DNA from: Mariniblastus fucicola
GTDB lineage: Bacteria > Planctomycetota > Planctomycetia > Pirellulales > Pirellulaceae
Reading direction: 5' to 3'
DNA length: 64,000 nt
Assembly (NCBI RefSeq): GCF_008087665.1
Contig: NZ_CP042912.1
Coordinates: 1,488,001 to 1,552,000, forward strand
Shown here: in pieces, positions 52,931-63,241 of the stretch
Layout of the letters: every line of letters begins with the position of its first letter
Numbering within the stretch: the first letter of the stretch is position 1
Notes under the pieces: generated by a model
Database searches by the model: none
The model's input: the letters and a program-made list of their open reading frames with translations, nothing else
Told to the model about the DNA's origin: nothing
Made by a program: the position numbers and the translations under genes

Positions 52931-55900
52931 TTATTCTTCTTCGCCGAAGACGCCGATTTGCTTTCGCTCTTCTTCAGCCTGAATGATGATTCGTGGAGTC
53001 ACCATCATCATCAGGTTGGTGGTCTCGCGACCGGTTCCCACGTTCGTGAACAGACGATTCACATAAGGGATCGAGCTGAGCATTGGAACGCCACGCTCGG
53101 TTCTGGTTTCACGCATACGCTTGATACCACCCATCAGAATCGTACCACCGTCCGGCACGCTGACCACGGTGTTCACCGAGGTCGTCGCAAGGACTGGCAG
53201 CTGAATCGTCACACCTTCGCTGACCGTTTGGATCTCGTCATCGCTGTCGTCCGCGTTGGTCGGATCGAGGTTGTCGAGTAGGTCATCAAGAAGTGAGTTC
53301 GTGGAAACTTCCGTTCGTGTCGTTCCAGTGAACGTGAACGTTTGGACTTCCGTCACTTCGCTGAAGAACGGAACCAAAGCCATGTTGACCGACCGACGGT
53401 CAGAAGAAACCGTCGCCGTTACGTTCAGGTTCGTACCATCAGGAAGGATCGTGATGATTGGCTGATGAGCGACCGCGAAGTCACCAACAACCGGCTGAAC
53501 CGAAGTTACAAACGGACGTTGCTGAGTATCGTTGACACTTGCACTTTGACCGTTGAACATGACAACCGTAGGAGCTTCTGTAACCGTCGCACGAGTACTT
53601 CCTTTTGCGGCTTGCATCAGGAAAAACACTTCGATGTCAGACAGGATCGCAAACCCGAAGTTCGCAGCAGACGCAACGTCGAACCCACCAAAGGCTGGTT
53701 CAGTCAACTCAAAACTGCCCTGAGTAAACTGAATGTCCTGGTTACCTGTTGGCAGGAAAACACCGTTGGAAGTACCACCGACCGATGAGCCCGTGTTACC
53801 AACCACGATGCTGCGTGGCAGGTTGTCGACGGTCGGGTCGGAGACGCCTGAGTTGTCGTTAATCGAGAAGTCGAAGTCGATACCGACTCGCTCGAAGAAG
53901 TTATCCTGAATCGCAACGAAGCGGACTTCGATGACGATCTGAACATCGTTGAGCTCACGAAGCTTCTTCAGCAGGTCGCGAATCTCGTCCTGAACTTTCT
54001 GGCTGTTGGCAACGATCAGACTCAGGTTTGGTGGGAATGACTGAATAGTACCGTTTCCGCCACCGTTCTGTTCCCATGAATCTGACGAAACCGTTTGCTG
54101 AATCAGCTGAATCAGCGTTTGGAAGTCAGCTTCGGTGATACCACCTTGAGGCTGGTTTCCAACGGTTCCAAAGTATGGCGTGCCACGCTGAGGATCGTTG
54201 TTGCCGTATCCGCCGTATCCACCGCCGCCGAGTTGACCGGCTCCAGGGAATCCACCGGCTCCGAGTTGCTGGCCCATAGCTGCTTGAGCAGCAGCACCGG
54301 CAAGCGTCGAAGGTCCAGCATTTGGAACGTTCATTGAACCTCCGCCAAATCCACCATAGCCATTGTTGGCACCGGCTTGCATGAACGAAAGCTCGTTCGG
54401 GTTGCGGTAGTTCTTCAACGGAGCAAGCAAGTCTCCGATGTAGTACGTTTCCGTGATGAGCGTTGCTTCCTGAGCTTCGCGGCTGGTGACCTTGATCACT
54501 TCGTCTTCGACTGCGAACTCAAGTCCAACGCCTGAAAGGATCACGTTAAGTGCACTTTCAAGTGAGATTGGATTGCGAATCGGCGCGTTGACCATTTGCT
54601 CAGTCGAAACGTTGACCGCTTCCAGAGCCATGGTGTCAAAGACAATGTTCAAGCCAGCTTGACGTGAGAGCTGATCCATCGCTTCAGCAAGTGTGCCGCG
54701 ATATTCGCCTTCGACGTCGGTGTTTTTCAGCTTGTTCCAGATCATGCGATTCGCTTCGCTTGAGTAGCGGAGCGATGCCTGACGGTTGGCACGATCACGA
54801 ATACGTTCTGCGTATCCTTCAATGTCAGGATCGAGTTCAAGGACATTGCTGGTCGTCATTGCGTCAGCCGAACGGTACACATCATGTTGAGCATCGATGT
54901 AGCGCTGTTGTTGATCATCGCGATCCATTTGAAATCTTGAATCATTGAAGACCGTTCGCCATTTCTCCCGGAGAACAGAGACGACTTCCGTGTTAGGAGC
55001 CAACTCTTCCGCCTGATCGACGACCAGTCTGGCTTCAGCGAAGCGCTGCTCATCAATCAGCTTGTTGTACTCATTGACCAGTTGGCTAAGCTGCTGATCC
55101 ACATCCAGACGACGCTGACGCATACGCTCAACATTGTCACGGCGTGTTTCAACTTCTTCCTGATTCTGGATCTGTGAAAGATTGCGTTCGATGTAGTCCT
55201 GGAACTTCGTGATGTCCCGATCAACGATCTTCAATAGCGGACGGCTGGTTTCCGCCGCCACCTGAGCCGAAGCAACTTTCGTACGCAGCATTGAAAGGCG
55301 TTGAAGTGCTTCCCGTGGATTGTCCTGCAGCATACGCTCAGCCGCTTGACGCTCACGGAAGACTTCCGACTGAAGTCGAGTGAACTCACTCTTGTTCTTC
55401 AAACCGTAACCGAACTCTTCATCGACGCCAGAAGTCTGAGCAACCTCAGGCTTGGAGTCGATGACTGCAGACACAGTTTTCATTTGTGAAAGTTGGCTGC
55501 GGATTTCGTCTTTGGTGTTTACATCCAAATCTGCAGGATACTGCATCGCAAGTTGGAAAAACTCACGTGCACGATCCGTATCGTTCGACTGCATGGCTTC
55601 AACGCCAGAGCGATACATCTGCTGTCCGCGGTTTTGCAAATCGTCCTGCAATTTGGCAACAACGACTTTCGCACCCGGAACCGGTGGGATCACAGGTTTG
55701 AAACCGTCGTCGGCCGGAGTGTTCGAATCGTTCTCCATGCTGGCCGGAACAACCTTCGTTGCGTCGGTCGCCGGATCATATTCCGCACGTGCTACCGTGT
55801 TGTCGGCTGGTTCGTTGAACGAAGCCGGAGCAATCGTGTTGGCGCCATTGATCCCTGCCGCCTGAACGTTCAGGGCATTATCGATCAGCATGTCCAACTG

Positions 55901-56608
55901 CCACGGCAAAGTTTCACCTTTGGCAAACTGATCGTCGCCAAGGTTGAATGATTTGGCTTGCTGAACAACCTCTTTGGCTTTGACCCAGTTGTTCTGGTCC
56001 ACAAAGAGTTTCGCCTGGGCCATCAGTCGCGAGACTTCTGTCTTTGCATCGACCTGCGATGTGGCAGCGCTTTGACTCGCGATGTCAATGATCTGAATCA
56101 TGCGATCCGGAGTCATTGAGAACGTGCTGAAGTCAACCGCAGTGAACTTCTTGGATTGCTCTGCAAGAACACGAGCCGTCTTGAAGTCACGATACTTGAC
56201 CAAAGCTTCCGCCTGCTCCATGAGGAACTTGGCCGCTTCGGTGTCATAGCCAGACTCAGCCGAACCGGACTGGTAAAGCTCTACCAGTTTGTTCTGACGA
56301 GCGATCATGGCATCGATCTGTTGCGGCGAATCGCCCAGGCCACTGAAGTCAGCTTGCGAAGCTCTCGCTTGCAACGCCGATTCGGTCGCGCCTTTGACGT
56401 CGCCGATTGCCAGTGCCCGTCGTGCAGCGAGCAAATGTTCTTGCCCGCTGGTGACCGCACTGCCCATGGATGCTGACTGAGTCGCACCGTTGGTTTGAAA
56501 TCCGGAATCCTGTCCCTGGCTGGCAGACGTCAGCATCGGCATTGTTGAAAACGCCAGTGCTACCGCTGAAGTCAGAAGCCCTCTCTTAAGTTGCTTGGAG
56601 ACTCTCAC
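52931..56608 (-). CDS. Large secretin (GspD/PilQ family) with long helical N-terminal region
   Basis: 1225 residues from GTG at 56608, which has AAGGAG six bases upstream; the open frame can be read back to 56725 but without such a site. The signal peptide starts at once (KQLKRGLLTSAVALAFS). Residues about 50-620 are predicted helical, with TPR- or coiled-coil-like repeats (HLLAARRALAIGDVKGA; LFVDQNNWVKAKEVVQQAK). An N0/STN domain is near 630-710 (LAEAMDQLSRQAGLNIVFD), then a Gly/Asn-rich linker and the secretin core at about 850-1216 (ELNDVQIVIEVRFVAI; VSVPDGGTILMGGI; NLMMMVTPRIII). Secretins form the outer-membrane gate of type IV pilus and type II systems. It is transcribed alone. Confidence 0.93.
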   Translation of the reverse strand: MRVSKQLKRGLLTSAVALAFSTMPMLTSASQGQDSGFQTNGATQSASMGSAVTSGQEHLLAARRALAIGDVKGATESALQARASQADFSGLGDSPQQIDAMIARQNKLVELYQSGSAESGYDTEAAKFLMEQAEALVKYRDFKTARVLAEQSKKFTAVDFSTFSMTPDRMIQIIDIASQSAATSQVDAKTEVSRLMAQAKLFVDQNNWVKAKEVVQQAKSFNLGDDQFAKGETLPWQLDMLIDNALNVQAAGINGANTIAPASFNEPADNTVARAEYDPATDATKVVPASMENDSNTPADDGFKPVIPPVPGAKVVVAKLQDDLQNRGQQMYRSGVEAMQSNDTDRAREFFQLAMQYPADLDVNTKDEIRSQLSQMKTVSAVIDSKPEVAQTSGVDEEFGYGLKNKSEFTRLQSEVFRERQAAERMLQDNPREALQRLSMLRTKVASAQVAAETSRPLLKIVDRDITKFQDYIERNLSQIQNQEEVETRRDNVERMRQRRLDVDQQLSQLVNEYNKLIDEQRFAEARLVVDQAEELAPNTEVVSVLREKWRTVFNDSRFQMDRDDQQQRYIDAQHDVYRSADAMTTSNVLELDPDIEGYAERIRDRANRQASLRYSSEANRMIWNKLKNTDVEGEYRGTLAEAMDQLSRQAGLNIVFDTMALEAVNVSTEQMVNAPIRNPISLESALNVILSGVGLEFAVEDEVIKVTSREAQEATLITETYYIGDLLAPLKNYRNPNELSFMQAGANNGYGGFGGGSMNVPNAGPSTLAGAAAQAAMGQQLGAGGFPGAGQLGGGGYGGYGNNDPQRGTPYFGTVGNQPQGGITEADFQTLIQLIQQTVSSDSWEQNGGGNGTIQSFPPNLSLIVANSQKVQDEIRDLLKKLRELNDVQIVIEVRFVAIQDNFFERVGIDFDFSINDNSGVSDPTVDNLPRSIVVGNTGSSVGGTSNGVFLPTGNQDIQFTQGSFELTEPAFGGFDVASAANFGFAILSDIEVFFLMQAAKGSTRATVTEAPTVVMFNGQSASVNDTQQRPFVTSVQPVVGDFAVAHQPIITILPDGTNLNVTATVSSDRRSVNMALVPFFSEVTEVQTFTFTGTTRTEVSTNSLLDDLLDNLDPTNADDSDDEIQTVSEGVTIQLPVLATTSVNTVVSVPDGGTILMGGIKRMRETRTERGVPMLSSIPYVNRLFTNVGTGRETTNLMMMVTPRIIIQAEEERKQIGVFGEEE

Positions 56609-56781
56609 GCAACTCTCCTTGTCTTTGTGACCTTGGTTACCCTGCAAATTAAATCTGGCTGCGGCGTTGCAGGGCGTTACCCCACCAACCTTCAAAGCAT
56701 CCGTGCTTTGTGGCATGCCCATCACGTCGTAAGACGCAAAAGTGGCAGTCCGCAGTCAGGCTACGATTCGTTCGTGGGGCG

Positions 56782-56811
56782 ATAATTAAAGACCGATGCG
56801 AAACGGGTCAA
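56782..56811 (-). promoter_or_regulatory. Weak sigma-70-type promoter candidate for the secretin gene
   Basis: On the minus strand TTGACC (56811-56806) is followed at 15-18 bases by the A/T-rich stretch TTTAATTAT, which holds imperfect -10 hexamers. Transcription would leave a leader of about 165 bases. Confidence 0.35.
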
Positions 56812-56986
56812 GACTGATCTGAGCGTTTCGGGGAAAAGAATTTTTGTGCTGGCAGAATTGAGGTTGAACTCGATTTTTACCGCATCAAATCGAAGAAAAG
56901 TTTTCGCTTTTCGGATCAGGTTTTTAGGTTTTTGCTAAAGATGTTATGAGCATCTGCTGTTGGTGTGCAATGCGAACACGTTTAAC

Positions 56987-57043
56987 GGCAAGCCGTAGGC
57001 GCCGGAGGGAGTGCGTATGCAGCACGGTCGCCTACGGCTTGCC
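56987..57043. repeat. Perfect 15-base inverted repeat
   Basis: GGCAAGCCGTAGGCG at 56987-57001 and CGCCTACGGCTTGCC at 57029-57043 are exact reverse complements with a 27-base loop. There is no T run, so it is more likely a REP-type repeat than a terminator, though it lies 12 bases after the glycosyltransferase stop. Confidence 0.8.
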
Positions 57044-57055
57044 CTTACACGAAAC

Positions 57056-58093
57056 TTACGCCGCGCGAACGACTTTCAGCTCGCGTTCTTCGCCCTCAAA
57101 ATTCACGGTCTCGCGAACTTGATACGGGCTGTTCTTTTCGTTCCCGTAGTAAATTCTGACGCACATTTCGCCAATCAATCCCAAACTAAAAAACTGCACG
57201 CCCAGAATGATCGAAATGGCGCCCAGCAACAGCAGTGGATTGCCCGTCATGTCGATGCCTGAAAACAGTCGCATGCCAATCGTGGCAAGCAATGAACCAA
57301 CGCCGATACCGGTCGTCCACAAACCAAGTTTTCCGAACAATTTCATCGGACTGGAAAGATAGTTCAGCATGAATTTGACGGTCATCAAATCCAACACGAC
57401 GCGAAACGTGCGGCCGATCCCGTACTTCGTTTCGCCGAACTGACGAGCCCGATGGTTGGTCACGACTTCGATGCTTTTCGCGCCCAACTGATGACCAAGA
57501 ATCGGAATGAAACGGTGCATTTCACCGTACAGTTCGATCTGGGAAGCAATTTCCCTGCGGATGGCTTTTAGCGTGCAACCCAAGTCATGGATAGGAAATC
57601 CGGTTGTGCGAGAAATCAGCCAGTTGGCAATTTTCGAAGGGATCTTGCGGCTGACCAGTTTGTCCTGTCGGTCTTTACGCCAACCATGAACCAGATCATA
57701 GCCATCGTCGAGGTGGCCCAGCATCATCGGAATGTCGACTGGATCGTTTTGCAGATCACCATCGATGGTAACCACGTAGTCCATTGTCGCGTGCTGCATG
57801 CCGGCCAGCATCGCAGCGCTTTGACCGTAGTTGCGACGGAAAAGAACCAGTTTGACGCGGTCGTCTCTGCTGGCCAGTTCTTTCAGCCGATCACGAGTCC
57901 CGTCGACGCTGCCGTCGTCAACAAAAATCAGTTCGTAGGAGCGATCGCAGTCCTGCATGACGGTAGTCAGTTCGTCGTACATCAGAGGCGTATTTTCAAA
58001 CTCGTTGAAGACGGGAACGACGATCGAAACCGATGCGGCAGTCTTTGTTGCAGCGGTTTCCGTATCAGTTTCTTCTGGGCAGTAAAGTTTCAT
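57056..58093 (-). CDS. GT2 glycosyltransferase, polyprenyl-phosphate type
   Basis: 345 residues from ATG at 58093, with GGAG five bases upstream; an in-frame ATG 13 codons earlier lacks a site. The GT-A domain is clear: [37 protein letters not shown] and the metal-binding DGDLQNDP. Two membrane spans at about residues 235-260 and 270-300 end the chain. This plan matches the DPM1/ArnC/GtrB group, which moves a sugar from a nucleotide to undecaprenyl phosphate for later transfer outside. The sugar and the final acceptor are unknown. It is divergent from the PqqD-M50-HlyD gene. Confidence 0.9.
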   Translation of the reverse strand: MKLYCPEETDTETAATKTAASVSIVVPVFNEFENTPLMYDELTTVMQDCDRSYELIFVDDGSVDGTRDRLKELASRDDRVKLVLFRRNYGQSAAMLAGMQHATMDYVVTIDGDLQNDPVDIPMMLGHLDDGYDLVHGWRKDRQDKLVSRKIPSKIANWLISRTTGFPIHDLGCTLKAIRREIASQIELYGEMHRFIPILGHQLGAKSIEVVTNHRARQFGETKYGIGRTFRVVLDLMTVKFMLNYLSSPMKLFGKLGLWTTGIGVGSLLATIGMRLFSGIDMTGNPLLLLGAISIILGVQFFSLGLIGEMCVRIYYGNEKNSPYQVRETVNFEGEERELKVVRAA

Positions 58094-58217
58094 CGGTTCT
58101 CCGTGATTTGGCTCAAGCGACGATAGCTGCATTTGTCTTGAGAGCCAAGTTCGATTCCTCTACTGTTCGCACCGCGTAGAAACAGCCCCGTGCCATCCCA
58201 CCGAACGCTCGCTAGCA

Positions 58218-60461
58218 ATGACCGACTCCGCCCCCACGATCTCCTCCGGCGCGAAACGCCCCTTGGGAATGCGGGTGCGCGCGGATCTGGTCGCCAACCG
58301 GCAGTGCTACGAAGGCCGCGATTGTTGGGTTGTCAAAGATCCGATCGCGATGAAGTACTTTCGGTTCGAAGAGGAAGAGTATCGCCTGCTTCAGATGATT
58401 GATGGCGAAGCGAGTCCGGATCAGATCAAGCGAAAATTCGAACACGATTTTTCGCCGCAAAAGATTAACCTCCAGGAACTGTTTCAGTTGGTCGGGATGC
58501 TGTATCGGAACAGCCTGTTGGTTTCCGATGCACCCGAGCAAGGCGAATCGTTGCGACACCGCGCAGCGGAAACCGAAAAAGCCAAACGTTGGCAATCGCT
58601 AACCAATATTCTGGCGATTCGATTCAAGGGTTTCGACCCGGATGAATTTCTTACCGCGATCAATCCGTACACGGCCTGGTTCTTCACGTGGCCGGCCTTT
58701 TTCGGCGTGCTGCTTTTAGGGTTCGGGGCTTTGTCGTTGATCGTGACGAACTTCGAATCGTTCCAGAACAAACTGCCCTCCTTTGACAACTTCTTCGCTG
58801 CCAGCAATTGGCTGCTGTTGGCGATCGTGCTGGGTGTGACAAAAGTCATCCACGAGTTTGGCCATGGATTGGCGTGCAAACGATTCGGAGGACGCTGCCA
58901 CGAAATGGGGCTGATGTTCCTTGTGCTGACGCCCTGTTTGTACGCGAACGTGAGTGATTCATGGGTGCTGAAAAGTAAGTGGCAACGTGCCTTTATCGCT
59001 GCCGCCGGAATGTATGTCGAATTGGTAATCGCCTCGATCGCGGTGTTCGTGTGGTGGTTCAGCATGCCTGGTTTGGTGCATCATTTGGCGCTCAACGTGA
59101 TCGTTGTCTGTTCGGTCAGCACACTGTTGTTCAATGCGAATCCGCTGTTGCGCTACGACGGTTACTACATCCTTGCAGACGTTCTCGAGATTCCAAACTT
59201 GCGGCAAAAAAGCAGTGCGATGCTAAACCGAGTCAGCGGAAAGCTGTTCCTTGGCATCGAGTCCGCAGAGGATCCGTTTGCTCCGTCGCGCCGCAAATGG
59301 CTGTTCATCACGTACAGCATTTTGGCCGTTGCGTATCGCTGGCTGATTACGTTTTCGATTTTCTGGTTCGTGTACCGCGTTCTTGAACCCTACGGTCTGA
59401 AGATCATCGGGCAGATGTTGGCCGTGATGGCAATCTATGGACTGGTGGGCATGCCGCTGGTCAAACTGTACAAATTCTTTTCCATCCCGGGGAGAACTTC
59501 GATGGTAAAACTCGCACGCCTGGCCGGAACACTCGTTGCGGTCGGCTTGGTGCTTGGTGGGATCATGCTGATTCCGATTCCGCGTTACGTATACGGTTCC
59601 TTTTATATTGAGCCACAAAATGTACAGACGGTCTATGTGGAAGAACCAGGCGTCCTTTCGCGAATCTATGTTCAGCCGAACCAGCACGTCGAAGCCGGCA
59701 CGCCGCTTGTCGAACTTGAGAGCCCGGACTTAAAACAACAGTTGGCGGGACTTGAGTCCGCGGTTCACATGGCCAACGTTGAGCTGTGGGTTGCCGAACA
59801 GGCAGAGATGAATCGCATGGCTGGCCAAATGAGTCCGGTCGAAGCGAACGCGGCTGTCGAAACCGCGTTGGCGAACTACAGAAAGAAACATGCGGACGGT
59901 GAAAAGCTACGCGTCAGAAGTCCTCGGGCCGGCTTCTTTCTGGCCGGACATCGTAGGCCGGTTCCGAATTCCGATTCCGGAGTGCTCGATGGCTGGCACG
60001 GTTCACCGTTGGAGCCGCGGAACATCGGTTGCTCGATGGATCGTCAAACGATCGTTGGCCGCATCGTGCCGGACATGAAGAAGCTGATAGCGGTCCTGGC
60101 GATCGACCAATCCGAAATCGAATTCATTCGCAGCGATCAATCGGTGAAGCTCGTTTCGTGGCAGGACCGTTCCACCGCGATTCATTCTCAGACCGAAAAG
60201 ATATCGCCGGTGGAGATGAAAGTTGTGCCTCAGGGGCTTTCCAGTCGCTACGGTGGCGGATTGGTGACGCGGCAGAATGCGAACGGCGAGGATGAACCGT
60301 TGAGCACGACATATATGGTGAACGTCCCGGTTGAGTTGGCTGAGGACGACGCAGTGGTCTTTCCTGGCAGCACAGGCGTGGCGAGGATCCGCACCGGAAG
60401 TCAAACCGTGGGTACCAGGATCTGGCGGCTGGTTTGCCAGACGTTTCAGTTCGAACTGTAG
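58218..60461 (+). CDS. PqqD-like / M50 site-2 protease / HlyD-like fusion membrane protein
   Basis: 747 residues in three parts. Residues about 15-100 resemble PqqD, the peptide-binding RiPP recognition fold (CWVVKDPIAMKYFRFEEEEYRLLQMIDG). Residues about 140-455 are a multi-span M50 metalloprotease, with zinc motif HEFGH at 212-216 and the second motif NPLLRYDGYY near 307. Residues about 470-747 are a periplasmic adaptor of the HlyD/MFP type: a beta-barrel/lipoyl half (VYVEEPGVLSRIYVQPNQHVEAGTPLVELESPD), a helical part and a second half (RSPRAGFFLAG). Related proteins occur with peptide-modifying or efflux genes. Here no RiPP precursor, radical SAM or ABC gene is adjacent, though the window shows only the left flank fully. 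The substrate is unknown. Confidence 0.85.
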   Translation: MTDSAPTISSGAKRPLGMRVRADLVANRQCYEGRDCWVVKDPIAMKYFRFEEEEYRLLQMIDGEASPDQIKRKFEHDFSPQKINLQELFQLVGMLYRNSLLVSDAPEQGESLRHRAAETEKAKRWQSLTNILAIRFKGFDPDEFLTAINPYTAWFFTWPAFFGVLLLGFGALSLIVTNFESFQNKLPSFDNFFAASNWLLLAIVLGVTKVIHEFGHGLACKRFGGRCHEMGLMFLVLTPCLYANVSDSWVLKSKWQRAFIAAAGMYVELVIASIAVFVWWFSMPGLVHHLALNVIVVCSVSTLLFNANPLLRYDGYYILADVLEIPNLRQKSSAMLNRVSGKLFLGIESAEDPFAPSRRKWLFITYSILAVAYRWLITFSIFWFVYRVLEPYGLKIIGQMLAVMAIYGLVGMPLVKLYKFFSIPGRTSMVKLARLAGTLVAVGLVLGGIMLIPIPRYVYGSFYIEPQNVQTVYVEEPGVLSRIYVQPNQHVEAGTPLVELESPDLKQQLAGLESAVHMANVELWVAEQAEMNRMAGQMSPVEANAAVETALANYRKKHADGEKLRVRSPRAGFFLAGHRRPVPNSDSGVLDGWHGSPLEPRNIGCSMDRQTIVGRIVPDMKKLIAVLAIDQSEIEFIRSDQSVKLVSWQDRSTAIHSQTEKISPVEMKVVPQGLSSRYGGGLVTRQNANGEDEPLSTTYMVNVPVELAEDDAVVFPGSTGVARIRTGSQTVGTRIWRLVCQTFQFEL

Positions 60462-60687
60462 CCGCGGGGCCGTGGTTTCCATCGTTCGCTGATTGTTGGT
60501 GCCTTCGTGTGGTCAGCGTGCCACGGATGGCTGATGTGTCTTTTGAGTTCAGTGGATCGGCCGCCGAGACTTGGGTGTTGGCTCGCGAAGGCCATGTTTC
60601 GCGAACCTTCGTGCCTTATTTTTGTCTGATATCTGTGTCTTTCTCCTGCCGCGTTTTTTGCTAGAATGCTGCTCGGCGAAAGCCTCC

Positions 60688-60769
60688 GGATAGTAAGCGA
60701 ATGGTTAGCGGCTTCCTTGGAAAGGAAGTGCCGGTTTACCGGTTGCGAGTTCGAATCTCGTGCTATCCG
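60688..60769 (+). tRNA. tRNA-Ser (anticodon GGA)
   Basis: The acceptor arms GGATAGT and GCTATCC close the molecule and are followed by discriminator G and CC; the final A of CCA is not encoded. The anticodon stem CTTCC/GGAAG holds the loop TTGGAAA, so the anticodon is GGA. A long variable arm (CCGG-TTTA-CCGG) marks a class II tRNA, as expected for serine. The T arm is GCGAG-TTCGAAT-CTCGT. The D arm is short, pairing only weakly. A terminator follows. Confidence 0.85.
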
Positions 60770-60778
60770 CCTTGAAAC

Positions 60779-60813
60779 AGCCCGTTGTTCCATCCCGAAC
60801 AGCGGGCTTTTTC
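60779..60813 (+). terminator. Rho-independent terminator after tRNA-Ser
   Basis: AGCCCGTTGTTC at 60779-60790 pairs with GAACAGCGGGCT at 60797-60808 (one G-T wobble), followed by a run of five T residues. Confidence 0.85.
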
Positions 60814-60958
60814 GTTGAATTTATCCGCCGAAAAATGGTTCGCTGCGATCATGTCCTGCTCCGAGCTGACAACGTAGCTCTCTGCTGAAGACTGTTTCTT
60901 GCGTCGATGCCCCCGCCTAAGCTATACGCGGACACCGATTCAAAAGTGAGCAACTGCC

Positions 60959-63241
60959 ATGAAACCATTCAGCGTCGTATCATCCGCCATCCTTTTTCTG
61001 GTTGCTTTCCACGCAACGGGTTCGGCGCAGCAGCCTGCCAGGCGGCCGAACATCATTCTGATCTACGCCGACGACATCAGTGCCCGCGAGTTGCCGCTCT
61101 ACGAGTCCAGTGTCTGGAGCAAACCGACCAAAGGCGATACGAGTGACGTGAAGTTTCGCGCGAAGACGCCTGCCATCGAGCAGATGGCTCGCGAAGGATG
61201 CTGGATCAAAACGGCTTGGGCTTCCGTCGTTTGCTCTCCGAGCAGAGCGATGATGATGACCGGTCGCTACGCTCATTTGCACAAATGGTGGAACAACAAA
61301 GACAAAGGACGCTGGATCAATCCCGACAACGGGAAACCGCAAACGTGGCCTCTGTACGAAAGTTCGCCATTGCAGATTGGTCACGTTGCCCAGCAAGCCG
61401 GATACGCAACTTACTGGTCTGGCAAAACTCAAATGGCGGGCGACTTGCAACGATTCGGTTTCGACCAAGGATGTTTCACGCCCGGTCAGCTTTCAGATAC
61501 AGACAACCCGTACACCGATTTCAAGATGATTCAGAAGAAAGTCGACGGGCAGAGGCAAGTATTCAGCTGCGATACCGGTGAAAGGCTCGACACGTATCAG
61601 CAGCATGGCTGGTACTGGATGCCGCATGTTCGACTGATGAACCATGGCGGGAAGAAGTTCCAGTGGTGGCCGAATTCGCCTGAGTCAGAAAAGTCGTATG
61701 GGCTGGCGACTTGGGGGCCCGATGTGGAGCTCGATTTCGTTTTCGATTTTATGGATCAACAGGCTGCGAACGAAAAGCCATTTTTCGTTTACCACACCAC
61801 GCATCTGGGCCACGACGGGTTTGACTTTCTGCATCCGGATTCCAAATCCAGTTGGCCGGGCACGCCGATTTTGAGCTGGGACGGATCGAGCTATAAACGG
61901 ACCGAGCCACATGTCACTGGCGACAAAGGCGTCTATGACGATCACGGAACGATCACCGAACCGGGGATCCACAAACACATCGAATACCTCGACTACCAGG
62001 TTTGGCAGTACCGAAACAAACTGGAGGAACTGGGAATCGCCGACGACACGGTAATCATTTTTTGCGCGGACAATGGAACCAGTGGCTATGGGAAAAACAG
62101 TCCCGATCGTCAGAAAGGCGTGCACGTTCCGATGGTGATCTACGCGCCGGGGATGACGAAGCAGGGCCGGCAAGATGTGTTGGTCAATATGTCGGACTTG
62201 CTGCCGACGATCGCGGATTTGAGTGGCTTTAAAGTTCCGTCCGACTACGAAGTCAACGGCCAGAACCTTGTTCCGTTTCTCTACGGCGAGCAAACAGAAC
62301 ATCGTGATTGGATCTACGCGTACAGCTTCGAAAAACAACTTATTCGTGGCGATTTGGTAATGAAAGACGGACGCGAAAAATGGTGGGACGTTTCAGAGAC
62401 GCCCGACGATTTGATCAGCTATCGGCAGATCAAGGATTGGAGCAGTGTTTCGGCTGCGCATCGAGCCGAACGCGACCTGTTGTTGGCTCAGCTTCCTCAA
62501 TTCGATTTGCACGCGACGCAGCACGATGCTCCGGGAGTCGATTTGCCTCCGACGAAGCGAAGACAGGGCAATGCCAAATCAGGGAAGACGAAGAAATCCG
62601 GAGCGACGGCCAGCAAGAAAGTTTTGTTTGCAGACGACTTCGACAGCCGAACAGAAGTTGGCGAGGGCTATAGCCTGGGCCGATTTTCCGAAGGGGCGTT
62701 TGAGATTGTGGACGGAGTACTGGTCACAAAGCAGGTTTCTGACAAACACGGTTCGGTGATCCGAAAAGGATTGAAGTTCAAAAACGTTGACGTTGAGTTT
62801 GATGTGCGATTCAGCGGCGGCAAGAGTTTTAACTTTGTCTTCGACGACGCCAGGGAGCAGTCTGTCCATGCAGGACATATTTGTCGGGTCTCGATGTCGC
62901 CTAAATGGATCAATGTTCGGGATGATAAAACGGGCGTTATGAAAAATGAAATCCGGGCAAAACGAAAGTCCGCTGATCTTTCCGCGACCGAGAAAGCGGA
63001 GTTGGAGAAATTGATCGCGTCAAAACAGTCGTCTGGCAAACTGAAGCTGAAGGCCAACGAGTGGCACCGCGTGCGATTGCTGCTCAACGGCTCAAAGCTG
63101 GAGGCTTTTATCGACGGGCAGTCGGTCGCCAGTCTTGATTCGCCAGGTATCGGTCACGCGACGAAGACAAAACTCGGCATGACCATCAACGGTGGCACGA
63201 TTGATTTTGACAACCTGAAAATCTACTCGGTCGCCAATTGA
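60959..63241 (+). CDS. Secreted sulfatase with extra C-terminal domain
   Basis: 760 residues. The signal peptide ends near residue 23 (ATGSAQQ). The sulfatase part (about 28-500) has IYADDISA, the formylglycine motif CSPSR with C92, [13 protein letters not shown] and [12 protein letters not shown] Lys-rich linker at about residues 535-555 leads to a C-terminal domain of about 200 residues ([18 protein letters not shown] to [11 protein letters not shown]). That domain has the beta-sandwich look of LamG or DUF1080-type glycan-binding modules. Such fusions suggest that the enzyme is held on its polysaccharide substrate. The 3' end overlaps the convergent cinA gene by 19 bases. Confidence 0.92.
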   Translation: MKPFSVVSSAILFLVAFHATGSAQQPARRPNIILIYADDISARELPLYESSVWSKPTKGDTSDVKFRAKTPAIEQMAREGCWIKTAWASVVCSPSRAMMMTGRYAHLHKWWNNKDKGRWINPDNGKPQTWPLYESSPLQIGHVAQQAGYATYWSGKTQMAGDLQRFGFDQGCFTPGQLSDTDNPYTDFKMIQKKVDGQRQVFSCDTGERLDTYQQHGWYWMPHVRLMNHGGKKFQWWPNSPESEKSYGLATWGPDVELDFVFDFMDQQAANEKPFFVYHTTHLGHDGFDFLHPDSKSSWPGTPILSWDGSSYKRTEPHVTGDKGVYDDHGTITEPGIHKHIEYLDYQVWQYRNKLEELGIADDTVIIFCADNGTSGYGKNSPDRQKGVHVPMVIYAPGMTKQGRQDVLVNMSDLLPTIADLSGFKVPSDYEVNGQNLVPFLYGEQTEHRDWIYAYSFEKQLIRGDLVMKDGREKWWDVSETPDDLISYRQIKDWSSVSAAHRAERDLLLAQLPQFDLHATQHDAPGVDLPPTKRRQGNAKSGKTKKSGATASKKVLFADDFDSRTEVGEGYSLGRFSEGAFEIVDGVLVTKQVSDKHGSVIRKGLKFKNVDVEFDVRFSGGKSFNFVFDDAREQSVHAGHICRVSMSPKWINVRDDKTGVMKNEIRAKRKSADLSATEKAELEKLIASKQSSGKLKLKANEWHRVRLLLNGSKLEAFIDGQSVASLDSPGIGHATKTKLGMTINGGTIDFDNLKIYSVAN

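Larger units (their letters stand above)
56609..57055. other. Intergenic stretch of 447 bases upstream of the secretin gene
   Basis: It contains the secretin leader, a weak promoter candidate (56782-56811), an A/T-rich patch near 56850-56930 and a perfect inverted repeat (56987-57043) close to the 3' end of the glycosyltransferase gene. No gene is supported. Confidence 0.5.
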
